Assembly: GCA_977006965.1 (NCBI GenBank)
Contig: OZ345381.1
Location: forward strand, 2,170,001 to 2,234,000
From: Phymatolithon calcareum
Lineage: Eukaryota > Rhodophyta > Florideophyceae > Hapalidiales
Reading direction: 5' to 3'
Length of the DNA: 64,000 bases
The notes under the pieces were generated by a model. The model saw nothing but the letters and a program-made list of their open reading frames with translations. It was not told where the DNA came from and did not search any database. Every line of letters starts with the position of its first letter. Position 1 is the first letter of the stretch. The translations under genes and the position numbers were made by a program. Below are positions 10,650 through 21,849 of the stretch, in pieces.

Positions 10650-10825
10650 TACAGAAGGACTGGGATGAACGATTGCCAGTGAGATGGTACAGTGTTCTCG
10701 TGCTTCGACGATGCCGTATTGTTTTTAAAGTAATTCAGCGGGCAGTTACTGTCCAATTTTTTAATGTTTATGGACCAGGCCAATCCAGCCCAGACTGACT
10801 CCGGTGTCTATTGTACCGGAATTTT

Positions 10826-10862
10826 CCCTCAATTGAGGGGAGGTTCTCCGTCAATTGAGAGA
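10826..10862. repeat. Two neighbouring CAATTG-centred palindromes
   Basis: CCCTCAATTGAGGG at 10826-10839 is a perfect 14-base palindrome. A second, partly symmetrical one (TTCTC..TCAATTGA..GAGAA) follows at 10844-10862. Both share the TCAATTGA core, so they may be binding sites or the remains of a foldback repeat. Confidence 0.5.
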
Positions 10863-10871
10863 ACACTTTTC

Positions 10872-11228
10872 TCAACAAATTTTTATTAAAATTTTATTCC
10901 TGCTCTCGCCTCGCGTACTAAATATGGCGTCAAAATCTTTGGTCAACTGCCATCCTCGAAGCACAACGGCAGGAATTGTACATCTAAGAAGCCCTAGATT
11001 AAACTCTTCAGACGAGACTTCTATGATCTGTGTCTGTGCCACACTTTTCCAAACAACGGAAAACGCAACGTTTTGGTCAGTAAGGTCGTTAATTTCGGAT
11101 GTCGGTAGCTGATTTGGTGAATGATCAGAAGAATGATTTAGTCCTGATTGGACCCGCGGGCGGTCCATACTGTGAACAAACGTTGACTCCCAAGAGTTAT
11201 CGGATGCTGTCTGCAAAAGACTTCTCAT
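10872..11228 (-). CDS. Hypothetical 118-residue frame
   Basis: An ATG-started minus-strand frame. It is mildly acidic at the N-terminus with a mixed hydrophobic centre (FSVVWKSVAQTQIIEVSSEE). No family was recognised, and a competing frame of 85 residues lies on the other strand, so this may be chance. Confidence 0.2.
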   Translation of the reverse strand: MRSLLQTASDNSWESTFVHSMDRPRVQSGLNHSSDHSPNQLPTSEINDLTDQNVAFSVVWKSVAQTQIIEVSSEEFNLGLLRCTIPAVVLRGWQLTKDFDAIFSTRGESRNKILIKIC

Positions 11229-11440
11229 TTATATAGAGCCTTTTGGGCAATTACGCAGCATCGGGAATATGATAGGAAAAATAGTATATTTCTACAAATT
11301 CAACCAGGCACACTGGAGGAGCAGGATTTTTCAGTTATAGGAAAAGCAGTATCAATATGATGCTATTTTTTTTAAAAATCTCTCAAAGTTTTTAGAATTA
11401 TCAACTAGCCACTCTCGAGTTTTAAAAGTCTCGAAATTGT

Positions 11441-11492
11441 TGCAACACGTGGTAAGTACTCATCGACAGATATGTATTTACCACGTGTTGCA
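11441..11492. repeat. 15-bp perfect inverted repeat containing CACGTG
   Basis: TGCAACACGTGGTAA at 11441-11455 and its exact reverse complement at 11478-11492 are separated by 22 bases. The pairing extends three more bases inside with one mismatch. Each arm includes CACGTG, the core of the E-box/G-box. Confidence 0.7.
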
Positions 11493-11567
11493 CGAGGTGA
11501 TGTGACAGAAAATGCTGAAATATCTGAGCTCATCTGTTCCATTTCCTAGATAACCCAGCCGGAAACC

Positions 11568-12365
11568 ATGGAACACGATGAAGGTCGCAACGCGGCTGGA
11601 TTGCGCCCACCATCACATCAACCCAACTCTGCGGTAGTTGGGGAAAGTTCAGCACTTCGCATCGCGTCATTACAAGCTACTCAAAATTTATGCCCCGATT
11701 CTTCGCCAAGCGCAAATTCGATATCGCAGATTCTTGTTACGCTGTATGCAATGAAGTGTGAAAATTTGAAAGAATTCGAGAAGAGAACCACCGAATTGTG
11801 CAAGTCTCTGCAGTGCACGTGTGGTACATGTACTTGTACGCCTATGAGCCGGAACACAGGTTGAGGTCGAGGGTCATCTACGAACGAGGCAGAGTCTGAT
11901 ACGCGAAAGCGAGCGCTTCCAGATCCCTGTGATATCACAGACGTACAGCTCATGGCCACTCGAGATTACGCCTGGCTACCGCTTCTGTGACTTATCATGA
12001 TGTACACTGTACTTTCGTTCTCCAGGAAGTACAGCACGACTCGTCGTTGGATTGCGGGAGGGAAGAGGGATAATCTGTCCCACGTTGAACCACTTTGCGA
12101 AGGCGGCGTGTCCGATCTGTCATTGATTTACTTCTCAGTGGCAAGTGACGATTTAAAATCTCGTCATAACTGCGCACTGGGAAAGGCGTGGTCTGCCTTT
12201 TCCACTGATGCAGTTGTATCGATCATGATGTCTGCGCGAAAGTACTTTTTCGCGGCTATCAACACGACTGGAGAGGATTCCCCCGGACGGAGACAAGATC
12301 GGCAAATACCGGACTGGTTAAAATCTTTTCGTGGAAAACGTAGTGGTGCATATAGAGCGTACTAA
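11568..12365 (+). pseudogene. Unassigned protein with two in-frame stops
   Basis: A single frame runs from ATG at 11568 to TAA at 12363-12365 with TGA stops at 11862-11864 and near 11988. The first part has the cysteine cluster LQCTCGTCTCTPM; the last part has basic and aromatic segments (SARKYFFAAINTTG, WLKSFRGKRSGAYRAY). The residues on both sides of each stop look like ordinary coding sequence, so this is more likely a decayed gene than chance. No family was recognised. It may be the N-terminal part of the same gene as 12561-13340, since both use the same frame and strand. Confidence 0.35.
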
Positions 12366-12560
12366 TCAGCTTCCGATTCTGAGAGAGCGATCGAAGAGAG
12401 AACGGCGCTCTGTGTTGGCGACAGAGCCAATGCAGCCAAATGATGATCCCCTGCGTCCTTATCGCGAGTTTGCGGTACGGTCTATTCGAACTGCTGCGTT
12501 GCGAGCCATGAGCGACGGCAGAACTGCTGCAAGGCTTCACCTGTACAAGTCCTTTTTGTT

Positions 12561-13340
12561 GTGGAAGAAGTTGCGAAATATTCAACTCCATCCTCGAGAA
12601 GGGCCGTCGGTCTGGAGATTACTCTTTGTGACCCTGCGTCCGACGTGGAGAGGGATGTTCCTGCCGTTATAGAGGAAACCATCTGGAATATTGGTCGGGC
12701 ACAAAAGGGCGAAGATGGATATCACTTTAACAAAGAAGCTTTGGACGAGCTGGGAGAACGATTCCAGAGTCTCAGCTTGATCTTGAAATACAGGAAGAAG
12801 GTTTTGGGGGTTCCGGCCGTATTTCGAGCGAGAGGTGGGTTAAATGTTGGCAATGACGATCTTGGAGACGAAAATTCTACCGTTGGGGAAGGTGACCTAT
12901 TTTTTGATGTGGAGGAGGTTGTATCGTTGCACACAATTGCAACTGGTTTACTAGTGGACACGTATAAGTTGGATACGCACAAGGTTGTTCTGGGAGCCTC
13001 TGAACTCTCCCTCCGAACAATTCACATTATGGCAATCGGATTGCGGGGATTGTTTTTGAAGGTCCTTAAGAAGGAACTGTCTAGCTTGGAGACGGCAGCT
13101 CTGGGAGCAATTGAACATAGATACTTCAAGAAAGATGACGTCATTGCCACGGTAATTGTCGGAAATCGAAACGACACCAAGTCCGTGAGGAAAGGCCTGG
13201 AAAAAGAGCGCGCTGTTAAATTTTCAATGTCCTATAGCGAGTATTGCGCGATGAAACGAATACAAGAGAATGAGCTCACAGAGGCGGCTTGGAGGGAATC
13301 AAGCACGAGGTCCAGTGTGGACAGCTCAGCGTTTCCGTAA
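12561..13340 (+). CDS. Hypothetical 259-residue protein
   Basis: One of the longest undisrupted frames outside the transposons, starting with ATG. It is acidic, with a low-complexity acidic stretch (NDDLGDENSTVGEGDLFFD), then a likely helical core (ASELSLRTIHIMAIGLRGLF, then LKKELSSLETAALGAIEHRY) and a polar C-terminus. In the preceding 230 bases a different plus frame (12331-12672) reads DPLRPYREFAVRSIRTAALRAM, which looks coding, so the gene may start earlier with a frame change near 12590. No known domain was recognised. Confidence 0.45.
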   Translation: MEEVAKYSTPSSRRAVGLEITLCDPASDVERDVPAVIEETIWNIGRAQKGEDGYHFNKEALDELGERFQSLSLILKYRKKVLGVPAVFRARGGLNVGNDDLGDENSTVGEGDLFFDVEEVVSLHTIATGLLVDTYKLDTHKVVLGASELSLRTIHIMAIGLRGLFLKVLKKELSSLETAALGAIEHRYFKKDDVIATVIVGNRNDTKSVRKGLEKERAVKFSMSYSEYCAMKRIQENELTEAAWRESSTRSSVDSSAFP

Positions 13341-13743
13341 TATCGTATTGTGGAGCATGAAGCTGATTACGACGTTTCGTGGATGGCGTGAGGATATTGC
13401 ATTGACGACCTTGTTTATATGTGCTCTGTTATTCAAGTTATAGTTATTGTATTAGGTGACGATTTTCTTTATCGAAAGCTGTGCTCTGATAGTGCTATCT
13501 TGTTGAATTTTTTCAAACTCTCAAATTTGAGATTCAGTTGATTTTATTTTCAAAGCTCGCTAAGCTCGTCGCCCAACGATGTCTCTCTTACCTGCAATCG
13601 TTTCGCATTTAGTTTTCTTAGCCTTCTAGGAGTACCTGAGGTGTCATCCATGATTGGGCATTAAATTGCAGAAAATAGAATGTCGTAGGGATGAGGTCAG
13701 GTAGAGGGAGGAGATACTAAAGATTGCTTCAGAAAGCATCCGT

Positions 13744-14622
13744 TCATGGAAGTGCAGACACTGTCAGTTTCCTCGACCGGATCACTACTGCCGGAAAGAA
13801 AGCTCGGACGGATACGGATAAATGCTCCGCAGGAACGCTAGTGTGACTAGCGGCGTCAGAAGACCTCGTCCAAGTGATCCGGAAAATATTGCGCTGTGGA
13901 GGAGCGCAATTAATCGCAGATGTTCGTCGCTCAGACCTCGCGTAGGATGGCGATGTCGACATGGTCTTTGAAAGAGCGGACAGGGATGCAGTGCGATGCA
14001 CAAATTCGGCATCACACGAATTTTCGCTCCATGCCATAGAGATTTGGTACAACAAATGTCCGTCTCCATCAGAGAACGAAGTAGGGTCACTGCGACCCAA
14101 AATTACACGCCTTTGGCGTCCACTGTCGACGCCCTTTTCTGGAGCATCAACTCCCATTACCTGCACTGCCCGCAGCTGCCGTGACGAATTCCGCTTCTCC
14201 TTATACACATCATCTTCCCGAACGTCAACCGTGAGGCCGAAAGATTCACATAAGTCGAAATAGGACGGAATCTGAAGATCGATTCGGATGCATTTCTCTG
14301 CAGCAATTGAAAGTGCATAGAATTGCGACGGAAAGGGTTCGCACTGAAATGACGCACTTAGCGAAAACGACAAAGTTAAGGATCTAAAATCTGCGAGCGT
14401 GCAATCAGAGGACTTTGTTTTCAGCAGGACTTGAGTCACTAAATTACCTGGGCACAACTGTAAGGGTAGAATAACGCGCGAGAGCTCTGTATGACCCGTC
14501 TGCAATGCATGTACGACGTTTCGACGCGCAAAGAGCAGAATCTTCGAGCTCGTCTTGTCATCATTACTCAATGCGGATAGGGATGCACTTAGAGTCGTTA
14601 TTAGGCGCGTGGTTGCAGACAT
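13744..14622 (-). CDS. Hypothetical 292-residue protein
   Basis: Open minus-strand frame from ATG at 14622 to a stop at 13744. It is Ser/Arg-rich, with an N-terminal helix-prone stretch (TTLSASLSALSNDDKTSSKI) and a central region with alternating hydrophobic residues (LCPGNLVTQVLLKTKSSD, LADFRSLTLSFSLSASF). No family was recognised. A 9-bp perfect hairpin lies just upstream. Competing frames on the plus strand are shorter. Confidence 0.4.
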   Translation of the reverse strand: MSATTRLITTLSASLSALSNDDKTSSKILLFARRNVVHALQTGHTELSRVILPLQLCPGNLVTQVLLKTKSSDCTLADFRSLTLSFSLSASFQCEPFPSQFYALSIAAEKCIRIDLQIPSYFDLCESFGLTVDVREDDVYKEKRNSSRQLRAVQVMGVDAPEKGVDSGRQRRVILGRSDPTSFSDGDGHLLYQISMAWSENSCDAEFVHRTASLSALSKTMSTSPSYARSERRTSAINCAPPQRNIFRITWTRSSDAASHTSVPAEHLSVSVRAFFPAVVIRSRKLTVSALP

Positions 14623-14666
14623 GTGTGGGGTTTAAAGAAAAAGAAATTGATCAAAGATGAGAATTT

Positions 14667-14687
14667 GGAAGCCGCGAAGCGGCTTCC
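14667..14687. repeat. 9-bp perfect hairpin with GAA loop
   Basis: GGAAGCCGC, loop GAA, then GCGGCTTCC. A weaker 5-bp stem (GCGCC...GGCGC) follows within 30 bases. It lies about 45 bases upstream of the minus-strand frame starting at 14622. Confidence 0.6.
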
Positions 14688-15408
14688 TAGCCCGCACGCG
14701 CCGCCAAGGCGCTTACAGTGTAAACAACTGCAATCTGTAAGCAGTGGTTCTAGGATTTGCCCTTGGTGATCCTTCGTGGTGTAATTACGGATCGGAACCT
14801 ACGGTACTGTAATGACTGTAATGCTATCTGTAAGGGCTTGCTGTAAATGCAAGCTGGAGTGACGATTTGAAGGGAACTTTTTTTATAGGAGTATGATAGT
14901 GGCGTTGGACGCCACAACATGCTTGCTGTCAGCGCATTAATTCGGCGTTGTAGACTTGCTTGGTGGTGCTGAAGATTACAAACATCTTCTCCAATTTTAT
15001 CAATTTCGGCAGCCTGAGTTTCCGTGGTAGTACCTTGGGCGACAGAGGTAATGATAAGCGTTATTCGACCTGGAGCGCGCCAAAAACACGGAAAATGATA
15101 TCTATTGCCGTAGTGGTCGCGTGCCATATTCGACAGTACTCTATTGCTGTACAGCATGTCACGGCGCGTGCAGTCTGGAAAATGTGCACATGCAGTTTAA
15201 AACTGCTCCTCGGGGAAGAAGGGGACCAGTTTTTGAATGTATGGCGAATGTATGCGCTCTGATCACCATTTTTCCGAACTTCAAATTCTTGGAAGAACAA
15301 CCACGGAAATATTTGGCACTCTCTTCTTAGTCTCTCGCACTTGATCTGGTCGTAATATTGCTCTCTCGTGTTGTTCTCTTTTCTAGCCTACGTTTGTAGC
15401 TCTCACTC

Positions 15409-18400
15409 ATGAGCCTCCATTTCACTCGAGCTCCGCGAAAAAGGCGAAGCCGTCGCCGTCTCTCTGATATTCCCCAATTTGTGCCGTCTTCTCAGATGCT
15501 CCCTCCTGCTGAGGGAGAAGCATCGCTTGGGACGTCTTCAGAGAATAGGCAAGTCTCTCACGCTCAGGGTTTAGACGACACTGCAATTGCTTCTTTGAAC
15601 GCCTCGTCTCTCTGGGATGAAGCCTTCGATAGCAATGAGACAATCAATTCCGCCGGACTCTCTACCTCTCTTCCATGTGCACTGCAGGGAGCCGAATTGG
15701 ACATTTTGAGCCATGACAGATTATATACGAAAGACGAAAAGTCGAAAGTCCTGGACAAGTCCCGACAGGCAGAGATGAAGAACTGAAAAACACCGCTCTG
15801 ATTCCGAACTGGCTTGTACTATGGTCTTTAATCATGGCCAATGGCAGCAGAAGACTGACGAAAGACGGCTATCAGTCAGTGCGCAGTCTTGTTGAAACCT
15901 TCTACTACGATATGGAAGCCGAAAGAAGACGAAAGCGAAACTCCCACATTACTCAACATACAAGCAACGTCTTCTAAAGTATTTGGTTCCATGTGGCCAG
16001 GACCACCAAGACCGAGTGGACTTGACTAAGGCAGGAGCGCGAAGCACATCGAAAAACACCGAAGCAGATTGTCAAACTGCGATGCGCATCATTATACCTA
16101 GTGAGTACGCGCGCGCAGATGTTGCTCTCCGGATATCTGGCCCTGAGCTCTGCTCCACCACACTGTCCGCCTTGCGTGATACGCCGTCCTATTCCCCGGA
16201 TTGTGTCGACACATGGCCCATTGTTTCCGCGAGAGAATGGTTTTACGGCCCTAGCAAAGCAATGTACGTGGACTTTTCGAGCTCTACGGACCCCTCCCAT
16301 GCAATTTCTGAGGTCGATAATATTGTGGATATCCATCTTCTGCAAACTTTTCCCTTGTTTGAGACCGTTTTGCGGTGCTTTTCCATACGTTCCGCTACTT
16401 CAGGATATTTTGACGTGTCGCGTTGTACTGTTTGCTACACGTTCAATTTTGCGCATAACAAAAGATCTACAGATTCAATGTTCTCAGAAGAAAACAAGTA
16501 CACTCCCTCCTCTCGTGACCGGGACATATCGAGCATATTTTCCTTTCTTACCTACACTTCTCCAATGGACAGAGTGACAGTGGAAATACCGGACCTACGA
16601 CTTGACTTGGACTTGGAGGTGGAATCCGATTGTGACGGTGATCGACGCAAGAAAAGGAACAAGAGGTCCCCAGAGATGGAAGAGGCGATGAAGAATCGGC
16701 GTACCGCTATTAAGGAGCTAAAATCACAAAAAGCCAGGGCGTGGGACACCTGCAAGAAGGCATTGCTTAAACCAGGTGATTTCGTTACGTTGTTAGAGCC
16801 TACCTCTGCCAACACGAGGCAAAATGATCCAATAGGTGATCGATCAAATTGCACATTGCTAACTGCCACTGACAAGCCAGCTCGAATCTGTGTTGTCCCC
16901 CGATTCTGGACAGAACAGGAAGAGAAGTGTAGGCATGTGTTCTACATTGCTGGTGGGATGAGCTTACAGGATTTGCAGCAAGCCATGATGGGTGACGGAA
17001 GACGCCTTTCCAGCTTTTGCAGCCCTCTTTGTAACGTTCCATGGACTATGTTTATTGATGTGAGAATCATTGGTTTATTTAGAGCTCATGGAGAAAAACG
17101 TGGGGCCAAAAAATACACTCCCATCAGCAGTGAGGGAACTTTGTCAACCGGCGATCGGTACTTCATTTACAGGTTCATTCTATTCTGGGACGGGTTCCAA
17201 ATACAGACAGGGAAACAGGCGTGAGGCGAGGGATTGTACATGCTATGCATGAATCTTCCTCCTAAGTGGAGAGCATCTCCAAAAGCTGTACGAACTCTAA
17301 CGCTGTCTCCCCCTGGAGTGAAGACAGCGGCAGCTCTACGCCCAATACAATCAGATATGATTGAAGGAATGACGGCTGGCTTTCTTGATGTTGACGCTGA
17401 CGGTAACCAACGATGTATCTTTCAAGATTTTTTGGGTTGTGTAGGTGACACTCCTGCCCTAAATTCTGTCCTTGACGGACTTGGACACAATGCGGCGGCG
17501 TGCTGCCATCTATGTCGATACACTCATGTCTCGTGCACAATCGTCGGAAGCAAGTATACTTCAGACGACGGCTGCCAAACTGCTACCTCGCTCGGATTTC
17601 TAAAGCACTCTTCAGTGCATCACTGTGGCGCCAATTGAGAAACTTGCCGCATTCTGGGTATGAAACATAATCCAGACCTTATGCAACTGCCTTTACACAT
17701 GTTACGCACCGCGCGTTTCGAGGCTCGAAATAGGAACCCTGTAACATTGCCAGGTCTAAAGCTTCTTTCCCAGCATCTAGTTCCCTATCGAGCCAGACCA
17801 TCTAGTGACCGCGCACCTCAGGGACGCCATCACTCTCGCTTACCGACTTCTACCAAGTGCAGAGTGTCGCAAGTATGTAGAGCAGTTCATGATGGCCTTT
17901 TTAGCAGAAGTTGGCTTGCCCACCCAGAACAGGCTCTTCGATCTTGAAAAGAAATGTCTGTTTACCATTTCAATGCCACAAACGTATGGTATCGGCATGA
18001 TTGCGGAGCTTGCGTTCGTCTACGGATGCTCTACATCATCCGATTCGGCTCGAGGGGCGCTCAAGTTAAGCAACAGTACCTCCGCAGCTGTGGCCATTGT
18101 AGGTTCATGTTCGGATTTTGTTGCGAAACTTTGGCGAAAACCAGAGCTTGCACGTGATGGCCCTGTCGATTGGGAGCATTTTATCCAGAACGGAAGTATG
18201 GCGAATGTTTTCAATATTCAGAAAAAAGTGGATGAACATCTTTCTAAAATACGAAAGATATGTGCGCATCCAGATGAAATTGCTTGATAAGCCTAACGTT
18301 CACAGACTCCGTGAGCTGGCGTACACAACATTTCTAATGATACCACATGTATGCTATTTCGGGGAACTGTGCAAGAGAAGGCCCACCAGTTCCTCAAAAG

Positions 18401-19100
18401 AGTTTTCAAGAGGTCTAACAATAAGAATGCACAATTAACTTCGATTCACAGCGCAGCTATTGATAACTGGCAAGGAAGGCTAATGCAGCTATCTCCGGGG
18501 TTGAAGGTGGCGACAATAACTCTATCAGACAGTGCATTCGCTTGTTTTCGGGAATAGAGACTGTATAGCAGTTGAATGGCGTACTAGATGACCATCATAA
18601 GCAGCAAGTCATGAAAACAATAGGGCCTCGGCAGATCATCCAAAATGAGCTGTTTTCCCGGGCTCAATCAGTCCTATCTCTTAAAATAGGCGGGAATGAC
18701 TCTTTTTCATGATCAATCCAAGCTCCATGAGAGCTTTAGTCCCCGTGAAGTTTGAATTGGCAACAAACAGGAGATCAAGTTTCTTCCCAGCTACGAATAG
18801 CGTTTCCTAATGACATTCAGCACTGTACTGTTCGCATGGGGGACTACGTTATATCAATTCACCAAAGCGGCGTCCCAGGTACAAGTTTCCGACGCAGAGA
18901 TGCTGTGGAAACGGTTTGCTGTCGCCCTCATGACGTCTCATTTCACTACCCTTTTTTAATTCAGACGAACTGTTTGTCTTATCTAGGAACATTTACAGTG
19001 AACAGTGCTCCATGTCAATGGTCTGTGGAGAAGGCTCTCTTCCTCAAGAACAAATACAACGAGAATACATACTATGTTGCCGTACGCCCGTGCGTTTGAA
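15409..19100 (+). pseudogene. TNP2-like (CACTA/Plavaka-type) transposase relic
   Basis: Several frames in register or shifted form one decayed transposase. Segments in order: a basic N-terminus (APRKRRSRRRLSD, 15409); LTKDGYQSVRSLVE at about 15856; KLPHYSTYKQRLLKYLVP at about 15938; the main frame 15983-17224; an in-frame TGA at 17222-17224; NLPPKWR and CVGDTPALNSVLDGLGHNA followed by CCHLC (17234-17638); LLDKPNVHRLRELAY at about 18280; and AHQFLKRVFKRSNNKNAQ at about 18380. The GDTPA...GHNA...C-x2-C block and the DKPNxHRxxEL and xxHxxLKR motifs are typical of TNP2-type transposases of CACTA-like elements. A further possible C-terminal piece runs to about 19100. No terminal inverted repeats were found by eye. 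The element is inactive. Confidence 0.7.
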
Positions 19101-19296
19101 CTGACGACCAGGAACCCAGACTACAATACGAAGAGGAATGCGCAGTGTTTTTCGATCTCACACGTGCCGATGGATACCCTGGTAGAAAAGGATAGCGATT
19201 TGTTGCGCAAACAATATCTAATCAGTCTTTTCTTCTCTAGTTCCAAGACTACTGGCCCAGAAACTTACCCACCTCAAAATAGGAAGACCCAAAAGA

Positions 19297-19849
19297 CTAA
19301 GCCGTCTTTCCACGCTTCTGTACACCACCTCCACTTGCCCCACGTCCCCTGCCCGGAAATAAGATGACTGAATCTGGCTCTACCGTCCTCCTGTAGTCGC
19401 GAGCCTCGCCTTGTATCTCTTCACCGATCTGTTGACTGCGTCTCCCAGGAGGCACATTTTCATGAGCCCTGGGCAATTTGACTGCGCCCCTCGGGAGGAC
19501 CGGCCACGATGGACAGCCGACCTTGCGGATTTCGTCGACCTCGTCGCTGATGTCAGCGTCCCGTGGCGGTTGTAGTGATGGAGGGTCTACATCTTCAGCA
19601 CGTCTGCCACCGGCTTCCGCGGCAGGTTCATCTTTCACCCATAGTTCCGTACGGATAACCACGCGTTCCACGCGCACCATCGCTCGGTACGCAAGCCGAT
19701 ATTGTGCCATTCTTCGCAGCCCGCAAAACTGCCTCCTTCTTCAGCGAAAGCCGTTGGGACGAGCGTGCGAGCTCGGCGTCTCAGAATGGTTCCTTGTGAG
19801 ATATCGCGATCCGCCGCACGCCCCTGCAGGTCGTCTGGGCGCCGCATAG
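19297..19849. other. GC-rich stretch with overlapping frames on both strands
   Basis: A minus-strand frame (19710 to 19297, 137 residues, Arg/Gly-rich) and a plus-strand frame (19478-19849, 123 residues, Ser/Arg-rich) overlap. Neither has a recognisable domain. Base composition is clearly more GC-rich than the flanks, and it directly follows the TNP2-like relic. Confidence 0.3.
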
Positions 19850-20954
19850 AATCCATCTCACTGTAAGTCCCAAGCTTGTACAGGCCACGCCGGCCGGAAC
19901 ATTGCGCGATCCCAAACCCCAGTCTCCTTCAGTTTCTAGGAGACATCTTTCCCTTTTTGCACGTCGCTTCCTAGAATGCCGCCGGTGCATCTAGTTAGCT
20001 GCAGCAACTGACGATTTGAAACTGCACATGTCCTATCCTCCAAGCTGCATTGCTGGTATTGTCATATCCTTGTTGGCGTCATGCTCTTCGATGTCCTCAC
20101 ACCGCGAAAACCCCTGTTCAAAAACTTTGCATCTGCAGTTCTATCAAAAAACTACGATTTCGCAGTTTTCAAACAGTAATTTTTATGGTCTTCAGATATT
20201 TTTTCTCCTCCAGTGTAGAAGAAGCCAAAAATTCAACATAATGAGAAATAAGAATCGTCAACTATTTGTCATACGAATATAAACATATGACAAATATATA
20301 TTCTTTCAAATGTACGCATCTATATGGTGGATATTTCGGCGGTAGGATTGGGGGTCCTATGCGTTTTGGGTAAGACCGAAGAACTAGGGCCTAAGTCCAG
20401 TATGATATGGCCAAACCTTTTTGCTAGCAGCGCTGGGTGTACTGGCGCGTTCCTAACGGCGTTCATCAGAGATAGGAATTCTGAAGTGTGATACGACTTT
20501 TGATACATTTACTTAAACATTGATATTACATCAATGGTATGATAGAATATCAACCGAAAACACTGACAGACTGATATTCTATTTTTTGCTTATATATCAC
20601 TGAATATCAGATACACGTGGCACATGACGTATGTCATTGACTCAGATAGGGCCTTCCCCAGGGCTTACAGTCCCCAGATGTTGTGCTGCTCTATGAGTGT
20701 AATTTTTGGGTCAGTTCTACAGGCGCAGAAGCCCGTACCGTCCGCATGACTTGTATTTGTCCTTCAATGTTGTCTTTTGCCAATGGACGGTGCTTCACAT
20801 GCAATGATCACCTTGAGTTTGTGGAGTTAGATTGCTTTCTTCTGAGATCTAATTTGAAAACTTATGATACTAATGTAACGGACTTCTGAACACAGGCATC
20901 GCATTCAGCTGTCACCTTAGTTCGTGGAGATGCGCCAAGCTATGGGGCTGGATT
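19850..20954. other. AT-rich intergenic DNA with a foldback
   Basis: No credible gene. A perfect 11-bp inverted repeat lies at 20542-20552 and 20572-20582 (ATAGAATATCA and its reverse complement). Confidence 0.4.
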
Positions 20955-21012
20955 ATGCGCATCTGCAAAGATGCGGCCAAACCGCACCTTGTGAAATCAT
21001 ATAGTCTTCTCT

Positions 21013-21633
21013 GTGCTTCACCCCCAAATGGAATTTCTTGCGGTTGTGTCAAATTCAGAAACGGTCATCGTCCAGCGCTTGAACAGGCAAGGGCTTGCAA
21101 CCTTTATGCTGTCCGATGGGGTAGAGGAGAAAATTACTTCAATTGCATGGTTTCCGGATGGCGCTCTAATTGCAGTTGGCCTGACCAGCGGTCCGCTCAC
21201 CCTTACCCTGTTGACATCGCGTCATCAAGTGGATCTGCTGGTGGCCGCCGATCAGCGAAAGATGCATCCGATCCGTTGGCGATAAAAAGTCCTGTGAAGT
21301 ACCCAACTGCGCTGCAATGGACCACGCCCGAACCTAGTTCTGGCACAGATACCGTTCGGAAAGTTTCGCTTAACGTTCGCGTAGAATTCGATCCACTTGT
21401 ACTATCGTCAATACAGGGCTGTACTGGATGTGGGCGATGCAGACAGGTGCATAACGTTTTACGGCTGTTATTCCGGCTTATCAATCGCAACAACAACTCT
21501 TGTCATGCATAATATCTACATCTCGAGGACACTGCAATTCTGCCTGGCGTTCGGCGTACAGGAAAACGGTGTTGAAAGAGTCGCCTTAATTACTTCCGGT
21601 GCCGAATTACAGGAGTCATTTACTGAAAACTAG
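21013..21633 (+). pseudogene. APC4-like WD40 fragment
   Basis: The frame starting near 21013 (ATG at 21028) reads MEFLAVVSNSETVIVQRLNR and then ITSIAWFPDGALIAVGLTSG, which fits the N-terminal beta-propeller of anaphase-promoting complex subunit 4, where a segment of the type MDLIA..VHRL is followed by a W-x-P-D-G-K-x-x-A-V-G strand. A second frame (20955-21512) gives SPVKYPTALQW, and the first frame resumes with AVLDVGDADRCITFYGCY, matching the next propeller blades of APC4. Two frame changes and a stop at 21283-21285 indicate a relic, unless short introns are present. Other WD40 proteins are possible. Confidence 0.45.
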
Positions 21634-21849
21634 ATCAGTGAAAAAAGTCAGCAAAAGACGGCAATGTGTTGAGGAAGTCCGTGGAAAAGCCGCTCTACAA
21701 TTCCATGGTTAACTTGAACGAAATTCTAGAGGTGTTCCGCCAATGAGAGGTTCTGCGCGATTTGCATCCATGTGCCAAGCTTTGCGGTGCCGTCAAAAAC
21801 TGCTTAGCGAGCGAGATAACCGAATGTGGAGAAAAGGAGGCATTGCCTT

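Noticed and set aside
14667-14687. Rho-independent terminator
   Set aside because: The genome is eukaryotic and no T-run follows the hairpin.
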